Positions 44,000 to 52,978 of a stretch of 64,000 nt of DNA are shown piece after piece (the first letter of the stretch is position 1; each line of letters opens with the position of its first letter). The notes beneath the pieces are model-generated. The model saw only the letters and a list, made by a program, of their open reading frames with translations. It was not told where the DNA came from and did not search any database. The translations under genes were made by a program, and so were the position numbers. The stretch is from an uncultured Eubacteriaceae bacterium (GTDB lineage Bacteria > Bacillota > Clostridia > Lachnospirales > CAG-274), in the NCBI GenBank assembly GCA_947167715.1, contig CAMVJD010000001.1, positions 1 through 64,000 of the forward strand, given 5' to 3'.

Positions 44000-45826
44000 A
44001 TGAGCAAAAAAATTGACGAAAAATACGAAAACGATTTTAATGAATATGAGGAAATCTCCGATTTTTCGATGTATGACGAGGAACTGGAGGAAAGCGTGCG
44101 CGAAAGCCGCCGCGCCAGACGCGAGGCAAAAAAACGCCGCAAGGTAAAGGCTGCCAGCAAGGCAAAAAAACAAAAGACCGAGCTTATGGAGAATATACCG
44201 GCAGATCGGGAATATACCGCAGACGTTCAGCAGGAAAACGATAATATTAAAATTAAAAGCACAAGACAAAAGCGACTGAAAAACGGTAAAAAGGTCAAGG
44301 TCGCATCCGCACAGGCAAACGAGAGCGGCGCAAAACCGCGAAAAAAGAAAAAGGGCTGCCTGCACAAGCTTTTATCGCTTATACTTATACTTTTATGCGG
44401 CTACGGAGCTTATCTTGGCGGTATGATGATGTGGACTTATTTTAATCCCGAGGTAGTGGAAAATATCCCCGCGACCGACATTCTTTTGCCTACCAATGTT
44501 ATTAAGACAGGGGATGTTCCCGACCGCACAATTGCGCTTTTAATGGTAACAGACGAGGACAAGACCCGTACCGACAGTATGGTGCTTGCAAATTATGACA
44601 ATGTGAATAAAAAGCTTACGCTTGTGTCGATACCGCGTGATATTATGGTAGAGGTAACGGACGAGGACTTTGCGATAATGCGCTCGGAATTCCCGGAGCC
44701 CGGCAATCAGGTCATGAAGATGAACCATATACACCATTTTGGCGGCGAGCAGCACGGTGTTGAGCTTTTGCTCAACGAAATAAAGGTGCATTTTGATGTG
44801 GTGCCCGATTATTATGTAAAGGTGGATTTTGACGGCTTTAATGCTATAGTCGATTCTATCGGCGGCGTTGAATTTGACGTACCGCAGGATATGGATTACG
44901 AGGACCCGACACAGGACCTTGCAATTCACCTTAAAAAGGGTCTTCAGGTGCTTAACGGCAGTCAGGCGCAGCAGCTTGTGCGTTTCAGAAAGGACAACTA
45001 CGGCGGCGGCTATGTAAACGGCGATATTGACCGCTTAAAGGTGCAGCAGGCGTTTATGCGCGCCTTTATGGAAAAGGCCTTAAGAAGCGATGTTATTTTT
45101 AAAAATGTTTTTGACTACTTGTCGGCTTTTAACAAGTATGTCAATACAAATGCGACCATAAAGGATATGGCGAACTATGCCTCGGTGCTTAAATCCATTA
45201 AAATGGAAAATGTCACTATGTATACGCTGCCGTGCACACCCTCGGAATACGGCGAGTATGAGCTGGACAGGGACGAGGCGGATCGTCTTATATACAATGT
45301 ATTTAAAAAGCCGCTTGAAGAGGTCAAAAAGGATATTGAGCTTGAAGAGGCCGAAAAAGACCTTGAAAAGAGCAATGATAAGAAAATAAAGGTGCTTAAC
45401 GGCGGTTATACCGACGGTATGGCACGCGAGATAATGGCGCGCTTTAACGAAAAGGATATTCAGGTTGCGGAGCTTGGAACATATAATGAAGGCAAGCCCG
45501 AAAAGAGCGTTATTTACACCTCGCGCGAGGGCATAGGTCTTGATCTGGTCAAGTTTTTCTATAACGGTGCAGATGTTGTGGTCGATCCTCAAAAGACGGG
45601 TGAATTTGATATTGTGGTGGTAGTTGGTGTAAACGAGCCGCTTAAGGAGGGCGAACAGCCCATTACAAGCGAGTATGAAAACGATGAGCCGCAGGTAATA
45701 GAGGACACCGAAACGGGCGAGGATGAGGATTATGACGATTACAGCTACGATGAAGATGATGACAGCGACTATGATTACGATGAAGAGGACTATGATCACG
45801 ATTACGACAATGATGATGACGAATAA
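44000..45826 (+). CDS. LytR-CpsA-Psr family protein with acidic tail (2)
   Basis: A 608-residue paralogue of the preceding protein. CGGAGG supports the ATG at 44000. It has the same order: charged N-terminus (ESRRARREAKKRRK, IKIKSTRQKR), one membrane helix (about 122-148), LCP domain (RTDSMVLANYDNVNKKLTLV, SIPRDI, QQLVRFRKDNYGGGY), LytR_C domain (IKVLNGGYTDGMAREIMARF) and an acidic Asp/Tyr tail of about 50 residues. The tandem pair arose by duplication. Differences in tail length and N-terminus suggest separate polymers or partners. Confidence 0.92.
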   Translation: MSKKIDEKYENDFNEYEEISDFSMYDEELEESVRESRRARREAKKRRKVKAASKAKKQKTELMENIPADREYTADVQQENDNIKIKSTRQKRLKNGKKVKVASAQANESGAKPRKKKKGCLHKLLSLILILLCGYGAYLGGMMMWTYFNPEVVENIPATDILLPTNVIKTGDVPDRTIALLMVTDEDKTRTDSMVLANYDNVNKKLTLVSIPRDIMVEVTDEDFAIMRSEFPEPGNQVMKMNHIHHFGGEQHGVELLLNEIKVHFDVVPDYYVKVDFDGFNAIVDSIGGVEFDVPQDMDYEDPTQDLAIHLKKGLQVLNGSQAQQLVRFRKDNYGGGYVNGDIDRLKVQQAFMRAFMEKALRSDVIFKNVFDYLSAFNKYVNTNATIKDMANYASVLKSIKMENVTMYTLPCTPSEYGEYELDRDEADRLIYNVFKKPLEEVKKDIELEEAEKDLEKSNDKKIKVLNGGYTDGMAREIMARFNEKDIQVAELGTYNEGKPEKSVIYTSREGIGLDLVKFFYNGADVVVDPQKTGEFDIVVVVGVNEPLKEGEQPITSEYENDEPQVIEDTETGEDEDYDDYSYDEDDDSDYDYDEEDYDHDYDNDDDE

Positions 45827-45841
45827 GAAAGAGGTATTGAT

Positions 45842-47062
45842 TTGACCGTTTTGATAATAGGCGGCGGCGCCTCGGGGCTTATGGCGGCAATTACGGCAAA
45901 AAAGCTTGCGCCCGATACAAGGGTGGTAATTGCCGAAAGGCTTGACAGAGTGGGTAAAAAAATACTTGCCACGGGCAACGGCCGCTGCAATTTTTCAAAT
46001 TTAAATGCTAATACAGCAAATTATCACGGTAAGGTGCCGTCATTTGTCAACAATGCTTTAAAGGAGTTTACCGTAGCCGATACGGTAAACTTTTTTAATG
46101 AGATAGGCGTGTTCCCGAGGGAGGAACATGACGGCAGGCTTTATCCGTATTCCCTGCAGGCTTCGGCTGTTTTGGATGCTTTAAGGCAAAAATGCGATAT
46201 GCTGGGCGTTGAAACGCTTACGGGGAAAAATGTTAAGGAAATAACCGTAAAAAAAGGTGCTTTAAAGGCTGTTTTTGAGGGCGGCGAAAGGATGAGCGCC
46301 GATAGGGTGATTCTTGCGGCGGGCGGCTGTGCAAGCCCCTCGCTGGGCTCGGACGGCAGCGGGTTTGAGATACTTAAAAAGCTTGGACATACCGTTACAC
46401 AGCTTTCGCCCGCACTTGTGCAGGTAAAAACCGATACAAAGCCAATAAAGGGGCTTTCGGGCATTAAAATAGAGGGAACGGCAACGCTTATTTGGGGTGA
46501 AAAGGTCCTTGGCAGCGATTCCGGAGAGATACTTTTTACCGATTACGGTCTTTCGGGGCCGCCGATATTTCAGCTTTCGGCGAAAATGCCCTTTAAAAAT
46601 GATCTGACGATAGCGCTTGATTTTATGAGCGAGTATTCCTTAAGGCAGGTCTATGAGGTACTGGAGGGACGAAAAAAGGCGCTGTCGGGGCTGACTATGG
46701 AAGGCTTTTTTAACGGCCTTTTAAATAAGCGGCTTGGAAACCTTATTGCAAGGGCGGCGGGCATAGAAAAGCTGTCCTTTAAGGTAAGTGAGCTTGACAG
46801 GGATATGCTTTGGAGCCTTGCGCGGCTTATAAAGGAATACAAAATCAATGTAACGGGCCTTAACGGCTTTAAAAATGCACAGGTTACGGCGGGCGGAGCG
46901 CTTACGGACCAGTTTTCGCAGTATACCATGCAGTCAAAATTTATTGAAAATTTGTACTGCTGCGGCGAGATATTTGATATTCACGGCGATTGCGGAGGAT
47001 ATAACCTTCAATGGGCGTGGTCTTCGGGATATCTTGCAGGGAAAAACGCTGTGCAGCAATAA
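45842..47062 (+). CDS. BaiN/HI0933-family flavoprotein
   Basis: A 406-residue FAD-dependent oxidoreductase. A TTG start is required, since the FAD-binding fingerprint TVLIIGGGASGLMAAITA begins at residue 2; GAGG lies upstream. Other family blocks are GNGRCNFSN, LAAGGCASPSLGSDGSG, LFTDYGLSGPPIFQLS and the C-terminal EIFDIHGDCGGYNLQWAWSSG. Members include the bile-acid gene BaiN, but the reaction of most is unknown. It follows the LCP genes by 15 bp and precedes a MATE exporter. Confidence 0.9.
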   Translation: MTVLIIGGGASGLMAAITAKKLAPDTRVVIAERLDRVGKKILATGNGRCNFSNLNANTANYHGKVPSFVNNALKEFTVADTVNFFNEIGVFPREEHDGRLYPYSLQASAVLDALRQKCDMLGVETLTGKNVKEITVKKGALKAVFEGGERMSADRVILAAGGCASPSLGSDGSGFEILKKLGHTVTQLSPALVQVKTDTKPIKGLSGIKIEGTATLIWGEKVLGSDSGEILFTDYGLSGPPIFQLSAKMPFKNDLTIALDFMSEYSLRQVYEVLEGRKKALSGLTMEGFFNGLLNKRLGNLIARAAGIEKLSFKVSELDRDMLWSLARLIKEYKINVTGLNGFKNAQVTAGGALTDQFSQYTMQSKFIENLYCCGEIFDIHGDCGGYNLQWAWSSGYLAGKNAVQQ

Positions 47063-47077
47063 ATGAAACGGAGTAGT

Positions 47078-48433
47078 ATGAACAACAAAAATGCAGACCA
47101 GTATAAAAAAATGACGGAGACACCGATACTGCCTCTGCTGATAAAATTATCTATACCAACGGTAATAAGTATGCTTGTTACCAATATTTATAACCTTGCG
47201 GATACCCGCTTTGTGGGCGAGCTTGGCACCAGCGCAAGCGGAGCCGTGGGCATAGTTTTCGGTTATATGGCCATAATCCAGGCCATGGGTTTTATGTTCG
47301 GGCAGGGCTCGGGCAGCATAATTTCAAGATATCTTGGCGCAAAAAATACAAAGGATGCGACAAGAACGGCGTCTACGGGCTTTTTTGCCGCACTTTTCTC
47401 GGGTGCGGTGATAGGGCTGTTTTCGTTTATTTATCTTGACAGGCTTGTAAGGCTGTTGGGCAGCACGGAAACAATAGTTCCGTATGCCAAAACATACATA
47501 TCCTATATTATAATTGCTGCGCCCTTTATGACGGCAAGCTTTGTGCTTAACAATATACTGCGGTATGAGGGCAAGGCGGCGCTTGGAATGGTAGGACTTT
47601 TGACGGGTGCAATTTTAAATATCGCGGGCGACCCGATATTTATGTTTGCTTGTAAAATGGGCATAGCGGGTGCAGGCTTATCCACGGCGTTAAGCCAGAT
47701 AATAAGCTTTTTTGTGCTTTTAAGTATGTTTTTAAGGGGAAAGACGGCGGTAAGTCTGTCTTTGGCTATGGTTTGTCTTAAGCCTGCGTTTGTGCTTGAA
47801 ATAGTGGCTACGGGTATGCCGAGCCTTTTAAGACAGGGACTTAACAGCTTTGCGACTGTTTTGCTCAATCAGCGCGCAGGGCTTTACGGTGACGAGGCCA
47901 TTGCGGCAATGAGTATAGTTTCAAGAATAGGCTTTTTTGTATTTTCCGTTGCGCTTGGCGTCGGACAGGGCTTTCAGCCTATATCGGGCTTTAACTTCGG
48001 CGCAAAAAAATACAGGCGCGTCAGAGATGCCTTTCGCATTACCTTTATTATTGCGGAGGTCTTTATGGCGGTCACGGCTTTGGTCGTTTTTCTGAATGCA
48101 CATTGGATAGTGGGCGAGTTCAGAAATGATCCGCTTGTAATAGAAATAGGCACAAGGGCATTGAGACTTCATATCAGCGCGCTGATATTCCTGCCGCTTT
48201 GTATGCTGACGGAAATGCTTTTTCAAAGTACGGGGCATAAATTTGGGGCATCGCTTTTGTCGTCCTTAAGAAGCGGATTGTTTTTTATCCCCGCATTGAT
48301 AATTTTGGCTGAAATACGGGGGCTTAAGGGTATTGAGGAGGCTCAGCCCCTTGCATATCTGCTTGGCTTTATACCGTCGATAATTATGATGCTGTGGTTT
48401 TTCGGGCGTATGCCGAAAGAAAATGATAATTAA
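47078..48433 (+). CDS. MATE-family efflux transporter
   Basis: A 451-residue polytopic membrane protein with 12 predicted helices in two halves. The ATG at 47078 has CGGAG 5 nt upstream and is preferred to the one at 47063. Family signs: TPILPLLIKLSIPTVISMLV, NLADTRFVGELG, SRYLGAKN and QGFQPISGFNFGAKKYRR. MATE proteins export drugs or polymers using sodium or proton gradients; the substrate is unknown. Last gene of the glnS-LCP transcription unit. Confidence 0.93.
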   Translation: MNNKNADQYKKMTETPILPLLIKLSIPTVISMLVTNIYNLADTRFVGELGTSASGAVGIVFGYMAIIQAMGFMFGQGSGSIISRYLGAKNTKDATRTASTGFFAALFSGAVIGLFSFIYLDRLVRLLGSTETIVPYAKTYISYIIIAAPFMTASFVLNNILRYEGKAALGMVGLLTGAILNIAGDPIFMFACKMGIAGAGLSTALSQIISFFVLLSMFLRGKTAVSLSLAMVCLKPAFVLEIVATGMPSLLRQGLNSFATVLLNQRAGLYGDEAIAAMSIVSRIGFFVFSVALGVGQGFQPISGFNFGAKKYRRVRDAFRITFIIAEVFMAVTALVVFLNAHWIVGEFRNDPLVIEIGTRALRLHISALIFLPLCMLTEMLFQSTGHKFGASLLSSLRSGLFFIPALIILAEIRGLKGIEEAQPLAYLLGFIPSIIMMLWFFGRMPKENDN

Positions 48434-48439
48434 AAATAG

Positions 48440-48480
48440 CGGCTCTTTACCGAAAAGATGGTAAAGAGCCGTTTTTTAAA
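48440..48480. terminator. Bidirectional terminator after MATE gene
   Basis: CGGCTCTTTACC and GGTAAAGAGCCG, a 12-bp stem, flanked by A- and T-runs; it also ends the convergent transglutaminase gene. Confidence 0.9.
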
Positions 48481-50869
48481 TTTTGAATATTATTTTTATT
48501 TTTTGTGAAAGGCTGCAGTTTGCAAATATTTTTTCAAGTGCGGTATGCAGGCTTATAAAGGCGTTTTCACATTCCGTCTTATCGGGTGGCTCGGGAGAGT
48601 AGAGTATCTGCTGAACGATATCCGTTACAGCTTCGGGGGAGCGCATATATGCAGAAAGCGCCTTATCCGCCGCCTTGAACGAGGTGTTTTCAAGCTTGTC
48701 AAGGGATGAGAGGATATCTGCTGTATAGCTGTAAAGTGCGGTGACTGCGGCCGCATCCCTTTTTGAAAAGCGGTAAAGCCTTAATGCGTGGCGAAGCATT
48801 GTTTTAAGCAAAACGGCAAATATAACGGCAATGAATATGAGCGCTGCCGCAAAGAGGACATATCCTGTAAATTCTGCCGCCTGCTCACCGGTAATTACCG
48901 TATATTTTTGTGTATCGTCATTTTCGCTGTTTGCAAACATCAGTTTGGCAAGTGTGTCGGCAACGGCATAGTCGCTTTCCTTTTTCTCGTAATCCTTTGA
49001 AAAATCTATGGGGGTAAGCTCTACGGGTACCCAGCCGTAACCGTCACGGTATACCTCGACCCAGGCGTGAGCCTTAAAATCGCTTAAGGTTATAGTAACG
49101 GGATGCGGCGAAAGAGCATCCGTACCCGTATACCAATTTTTAATATCCTCGTGTTCAAGCACGGTCTGATCGCTGCGCTCAAGCGGATAGTCTATAACAT
49201 AGCCCTCAACATAACGGGCCGGTATGCCGAGCGTGCGGTAAATAAGCGTGCCTGCCGTTGCAAAATGCGCACACAGACCCTCCTTGTGCTCAAATAGAAA
49301 ATAGTTTACAAAATCCGTTTTCCATGGGATAAGGCCGGGGTCAAGCGTGTATTTATAATTGTCTTGAAAAAACGAGGCCAGTTTTTGGTCAAGATCGGGA
49401 TCGTCTGCGCTAAAACCCTGCTTTTTGCAAAGGTCTGCTAATAGGCCTTGGTTTTCGTCCGGAACAGCGGTGTAAAGAAAATGCGCATAATCGCGGTACT
49501 GCAAATCATTTACCGGTTCTTTTGGAATATCGTAGTATTTTAATTCATACGTTGTATCATGGGTGATATCCATATCGATACAGGTATCGTTTTTGTAAAT
49601 TATATTACTGTTGCTGTCCAGATCGGTATAGTATGGAAGCAGGGCTTTATCCGAAATAAGGTCAAGGCTTTTTATGACCATTTTATGCGGCGGCAGCCCT
49701 TCGTCCGCGGCAGCCCTTGCAGTCATATTTGCAATATCCCTGTTTACAATGCTTTCGGGGGATGTCCAACCGTCGCTGCTGTAATCGGTACCGATAAATG
49801 CGCGCAGATATTCGCGCGAAAGCTTTGAGGGAACATAGGTTATTTCCAGATCGGGCAGGTGGTCGGGATGCACGGAGGAATATTGCCCCAGCTGTCCCGA
49901 GCTTATCGCGCCCTGTACGGTATAGTTTTTGTATTTTGAAAATGCAAGTATCATTGCATCCTTTACCATAAAATCGGAAAACTCTTTAAGCTGCGATTCG
50001 GGCATGATGCGGTCAAAGGTATCCTTTGTAATGACATTGGACGAAACATTTATCAATATTGTCGATATTATCATTAAAAAAGCGATAAACTGCATGGCGG
50101 CTCTGCCGTTTAGCTGTCGGTGGTAGTAGTGCTGCTTTTTGTGTATATATATTTTATATTGTTTTTTTTGCGGGAAGCAAAACACCGATTTGCCGCATAA
50201 TTTTATACCTGCGGCTGCAAGCCAGCCGGTGCATAAAAATACAACGGACAGCATATCGGGCTTTCCGTCAAAAAACAAGCCTGTAGAAATGACAATAAAC
50301 GGTACGGCGGCTGTCAGCGCCAAATTGATATGCCGCCCGCATATTTCCCAAATCAATATCATAAACAAAATGCCGCCTGTTATCACCAATGTGGGGATAG
50401 TAAGCGAACGGTCGGTAATTATTTCGTCAAAACCGTCTACCGACGGCAGCTTATACTTTATGCGGATAAGCTCGTAGCATAAGTTTGTTACGGCATTTAT
50501 ACCGCTGCGCAAAAGCGGGATGTTTTTTGAATAAAAATCCGCAACGCCCCAAATACAAAGCAAATACCCGCCAAGTCTTGCAAAGTCGTTAAGCTGTATA
50601 AGCATAAGAAACAGGTTTACTGCTGCAAGTACCGACAATACCGCCGCTGCATTATATGGGATGTTAAAAACAGACATAAAGCCCTCTATAGTACCTGCCG
50701 TAATAAGCATTACCGTTACAAAACGCATAAAAAGGCCGATAAGTCTGTTATTGCTGTCCTTTGGCATATTTTCGTCAAGTATAAAGCCTGTTTGCTTTGA
50801 AATATCTATTTTATACCCGGTGCGGCTTTTTTTAAACAGACAAATAAAAAATTCTTTAATGGTACTCAT
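48476..50869 (-). CDS. Transglutaminase-like membrane protein
   Basis: A 797-residue protein with about six N-terminal membrane helices (to about residue 285), a large outside region with a papain-like transglutaminase core (GLCAHFATAGTLIYRTLGIPARYVEGY with the catalytic Cys; HAWVEVYRDGYGWVPVELTP with His and the acidic residue nearby), one more helix near 670-690 and a cytoplasmic DUF4129-type tail. This is the TgpA layout. It forms an operon with DUF58 and MoxR genes, a common association that seems to act in envelope assembly or stress, with details unclear. It overlaps the DUF58 gene by 4 bp. Confidence 0.9.
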   Translation of the reverse strand: MSTIKEFFICLFKKSRTGYKIDISKQTGFILDENMPKDSNNRLIGLFMRFVTVMLITAGTIEGFMSVFNIPYNAAAVLSVLAAVNLFLMLIQLNDFARLGGYLLCIWGVADFYSKNIPLLRSGINAVTNLCYELIRIKYKLPSVDGFDEIITDRSLTIPTLVITGGILFMILIWEICGRHINLALTAAVPFIVISTGLFFDGKPDMLSVVFLCTGWLAAAGIKLCGKSVFCFPQKKQYKIYIHKKQHYYHRQLNGRAAMQFIAFLMIISTILINVSSNVITKDTFDRIMPESQLKEFSDFMVKDAMILAFSKYKNYTVQGAISSGQLGQYSSVHPDHLPDLEITYVPSKLSREYLRAFIGTDYSSDGWTSPESIVNRDIANMTARAAADEGLPPHKMVIKSLDLISDKALLPYYTDLDSNSNIIYKNDTCIDMDITHDTTYELKYYDIPKEPVNDLQYRDYAHFLYTAVPDENQGLLADLCKKQGFSADDPDLDQKLASFFQDNYKYTLDPGLIPWKTDFVNYFLFEHKEGLCAHFATAGTLIYRTLGIPARYVEGYVIDYPLERSDQTVLEHEDIKNWYTGTDALSPHPVTITLSDFKAHAWVEVYRDGYGWVPVELTPIDFSKDYEKKESDYAVADTLAKLMFANSENDDTQKYTVITGEQAAEFTGYVLFAAALIFIAVIFAVLLKTMLRHALRLYRFSKRDAAAVTALYSYTADILSSLDKLENTSFKAADKALSAYMRSPEAVTDIVQQILYSPEPPDKTECENAFISLHTALEKIFANCSLSQKIKIIFKI

Positions 50870-51876
50870 AATATATCTGTCACCGCCTTGCCGTCGGACG
50901 AGCCGTGTATATATATTATGCCGCCGCCGGCGTATTCGCGGCGCAATGCGTGCAGCGACGAATTATCGCTTTGGGAGTCATAGGACAGATAAAGGGTTTT
51001 TATTGCATCGATCAGGTCGTTTTTGTCGGTTATATAAAGCTTTGTAAGCTGCTCGCTGCCTGCGGAGGCAAAGCAAAGCGTGTAGGGATAGCCGATGTCT
51101 GTAAGCGACAGCCCCATACCGTAAACGGTATCTATAATGCTGTCTATGCACGGAGTATAAAGCTCGGCAAGCAAAATTGCCGATTCCTCATTGTTGTCCG
51201 AATATTCTTTTACAAGCAGATCGTTGTATTTAGTGCTTAATTTCCAATGTATATTTCTTAATTTATCGCCGGGAATATAGCTTCTTACGCTGTCAATTTG
51301 AGTGCCGTTTATATTTTTGGCGGTAATAAGGCTGTCCTCGCTGTAAAGCTCGCCGGGAGAAAGCGAAATTTCGCCGTCCGAGGGAAGCGGCTTTACAAAA
51401 ACACAGCAATTTTCGGTCTTTTTTGCTTTAAACCCAAAAATATTAAGCATATCGCGTACCGATACATCGGTTATGTTGACCGTAAGTATACCGTTGTAAA
51501 CGGGTGTCAGCGGCAATGAAGCCTTATAAGCGGTATGCGCGGGCAGGGAAATGTCAAGGCAGTTTATAATATCATTTTTCAGGTATCTGTTTTCCGCCTT
51601 AAAGCTTGTCCTGCAGGAAATGACCGGCAGAAGAGAAGTGTTTTCAAAAACAAAGTTTATTTGCGTTGTGCGGCCCTTTTCCGTCCACAGCGTTTCGGGA
51701 ACGGCTTTTACCGTAAGCCTGCCCGCGGTATATTTTGCGGCTGCACAGCTTATCGCGGGAAATACGATAAAAATTATCAAAAGTATAAAAAGACTGCGGC
51801 TGTGCAGGTAATAGGTCAGATAGCCGAATATTGCAATAATAAGGGCATAATATAAAAAATTGTTTATTTTTTCCAT
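50866..51876 (-). CDS. DUF58 membrane protein
   Basis: A 336-residue protein with two N-terminal helices (about 8-45), a beta-rich region, and the DUF58 signature (DSVRSYIPGDKLRNIHWKLSTKYNDLLVKEY). DUF58 proteins always accompany MoxR ATPases. A one-base overlap with the MoxR stop and a 4-bp overlap with the transglutaminase gene indicate coupled translation. Confidence 0.9.
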   Translation of the reverse strand: MEKINNFLYYALIIAIFGYLTYYLHSRSLFILLIIFIVFPAISCAAAKYTAGRLTVKAVPETLWTEKGRTTQINFVFENTSLLPVISCRTSFKAENRYLKNDIINCLDISLPAHTAYKASLPLTPVYNGILTVNITDVSVRDMLNIFGFKAKKTENCCVFVKPLPSDGEISLSPGELYSEDSLITAKNINGTQIDSVRSYIPGDKLRNIHWKLSTKYNDLLVKEYSDNNEESAILLAELYTPCIDSIIDTVYGMGLSLTDIGYPYTLCFASAGSEQLTKLYITDKNDLIDAIKTLYLSYDSQSDNSSLHALRREYAGGGIIYIHGSSDGKAVTDIL

Positions 51877-52826
51877 TAATTATCATCCTTAAGAGCACGT
51901 TTGCTTATTTTGGGCATAGGTGTGCTGTCAACGATCTCTTTTAAAGCGTCCTTTGCACTTAAACCGTTGGCAACTGCCTGCGGGCTAAGCTCGACACGGT
52001 GAGCGCAGACTATGCCTATAATATCTATTATATCCTGCGGCACAACGTAGGAACGGCGGCTTAAAAAGGCCTTTGCCTTTGCGACCTTTAAAAGCGCGAT
52101 AGAGCCGCGGGGACTTATACCCATAGAAAAATGTGAGCTTTCTCTTGTGCGGTTTGCGATCTCGACTATATAGGAATATATACTTTCTTCGACATACTGC
52201 TCGTCAACTGCCTGCTGTATTTTTATAAGTATGGGTGCATTGAGCTTTTCCTCAAGGATATCCATTTTATCCTTGCGATTGCCTTTTAAAATAGCGATCT
52301 CGTTATCGGGATCGGGATAGCCCATTGATATACACATTAAAAATCTGTCCAGCTGGCTTTGCGGCAATTTTTGAGTGCCCGACGAGCCAAAGGGGTTTTG
52401 TGTTGCGATAACGATAAAAGGCCTGGGCAGCATATGCGTTTCACCGTCAACGGTAACGCGGCCTTCCTCCATTACTTCAAGCAATGCGGACTGGGTCTTG
52501 GGAGAGGTCCTGTTTATTTCGTCCGCAAGAAAAAGGTTGCACATAACGCCGCCCTCCTTATATTCAAAGGTTTGTGTGCGGCTGTTATACATAGAGAAGC
52601 CCGATACGTCACTTGGCATAACATCGGGCGTGAACTGCATACGCTTGTAGTTGAGCCCCAGTACGCGGGAAAATGCCATAGCAAGCGTTGTTTTGCCTAC
52701 ACCGGGTATATCCTCGAGCAGGACATGACCGTGACCGAGGATTGCCAGCATTACCTGTTCTATAATATCATCTTTGCCTTTTATTACTTTTTTTATTTCG
52801 TCAAAGGCGGAAAAAATACGTTCCAT
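51876..52826 (-). CDS. MoxR-family AAA+ ATPase
   Basis: A 316-residue chaperone-type ATPase. AAGGAG supports the ATG at 52826, and the longer frame starting at 52937 covers the promoter. Motifs: Walker A EDIPGVGKTTLA, Walker B LFLADEINRTSPKTQSALLEVMEE, sensor-1 FIVIATQNPFG and the lid domain. MoxR proteins help mature or activate partner complexes; here the partners would be the DUF58 and transglutaminase proteins encoded downstream. Confidence 0.95.
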   Translation of the reverse strand: MERIFSAFDEIKKVIKGKDDIIEQVMLAILGHGHVLLEDIPGVGKTTLAMAFSRVLGLNYKRMQFTPDVMPSDVSGFSMYNSRTQTFEYKEGGVMCNLFLADEINRTSPKTQSALLEVMEEGRVTVDGETHMLPRPFIVIATQNPFGSSGTQKLPQSQLDRFLMCISMGYPDPDNEIAILKGNRKDKMDILEEKLNAPILIKIQQAVDEQYVEESIYSYIVEIANRTRESSHFSMGISPRGSIALLKVAKAKAFLSRRSYVVPQDIIDIIGIVCAHRVELSPQAVANGLSAKDALKEIVDSTPMPKISKRALKDDN

Positions 52827-52867
52827 ACAATACTCCTTAATAATGAAATTTGTAATACTTAATATAT

Positions 52868-52896
52868 AGTATATCACAAAAAATGCAAATAGTAAA
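52868..52896 (-). promoter_or_regulatory. Promoter of the MoxR operon
   Basis: Minus strand: TTTACT, 17-nt spacer, TATACT. Confidence 0.6.
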
Positions 52897-52921
52897 TCAT
52901 AAATTAATGAGGCTTGACAAT

Positions 52922-52964
52922 AAAAAAACTGCCGCATCGAAGAACGACATCTTCAATGCGGCAG
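52922..52964 (-). terminator. Terminator of the DivIVA-like gene
   Basis: CTGCCGCATCGAAGA and TCTTCAATGCGGCAG, a 15-bp stem with one mismatch; followed by seven T on the minus strand. Confidence 0.9.
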
Positions 52965-52978
52965 AAGGTTAAAAAGAA

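Noticed and set aside
43543..44016. Frames on both strands opposite or within the acidic tail of the first LCP gene
   Set aside because: Composition artefacts of GAT/GAC repeats; no ribosome sites.
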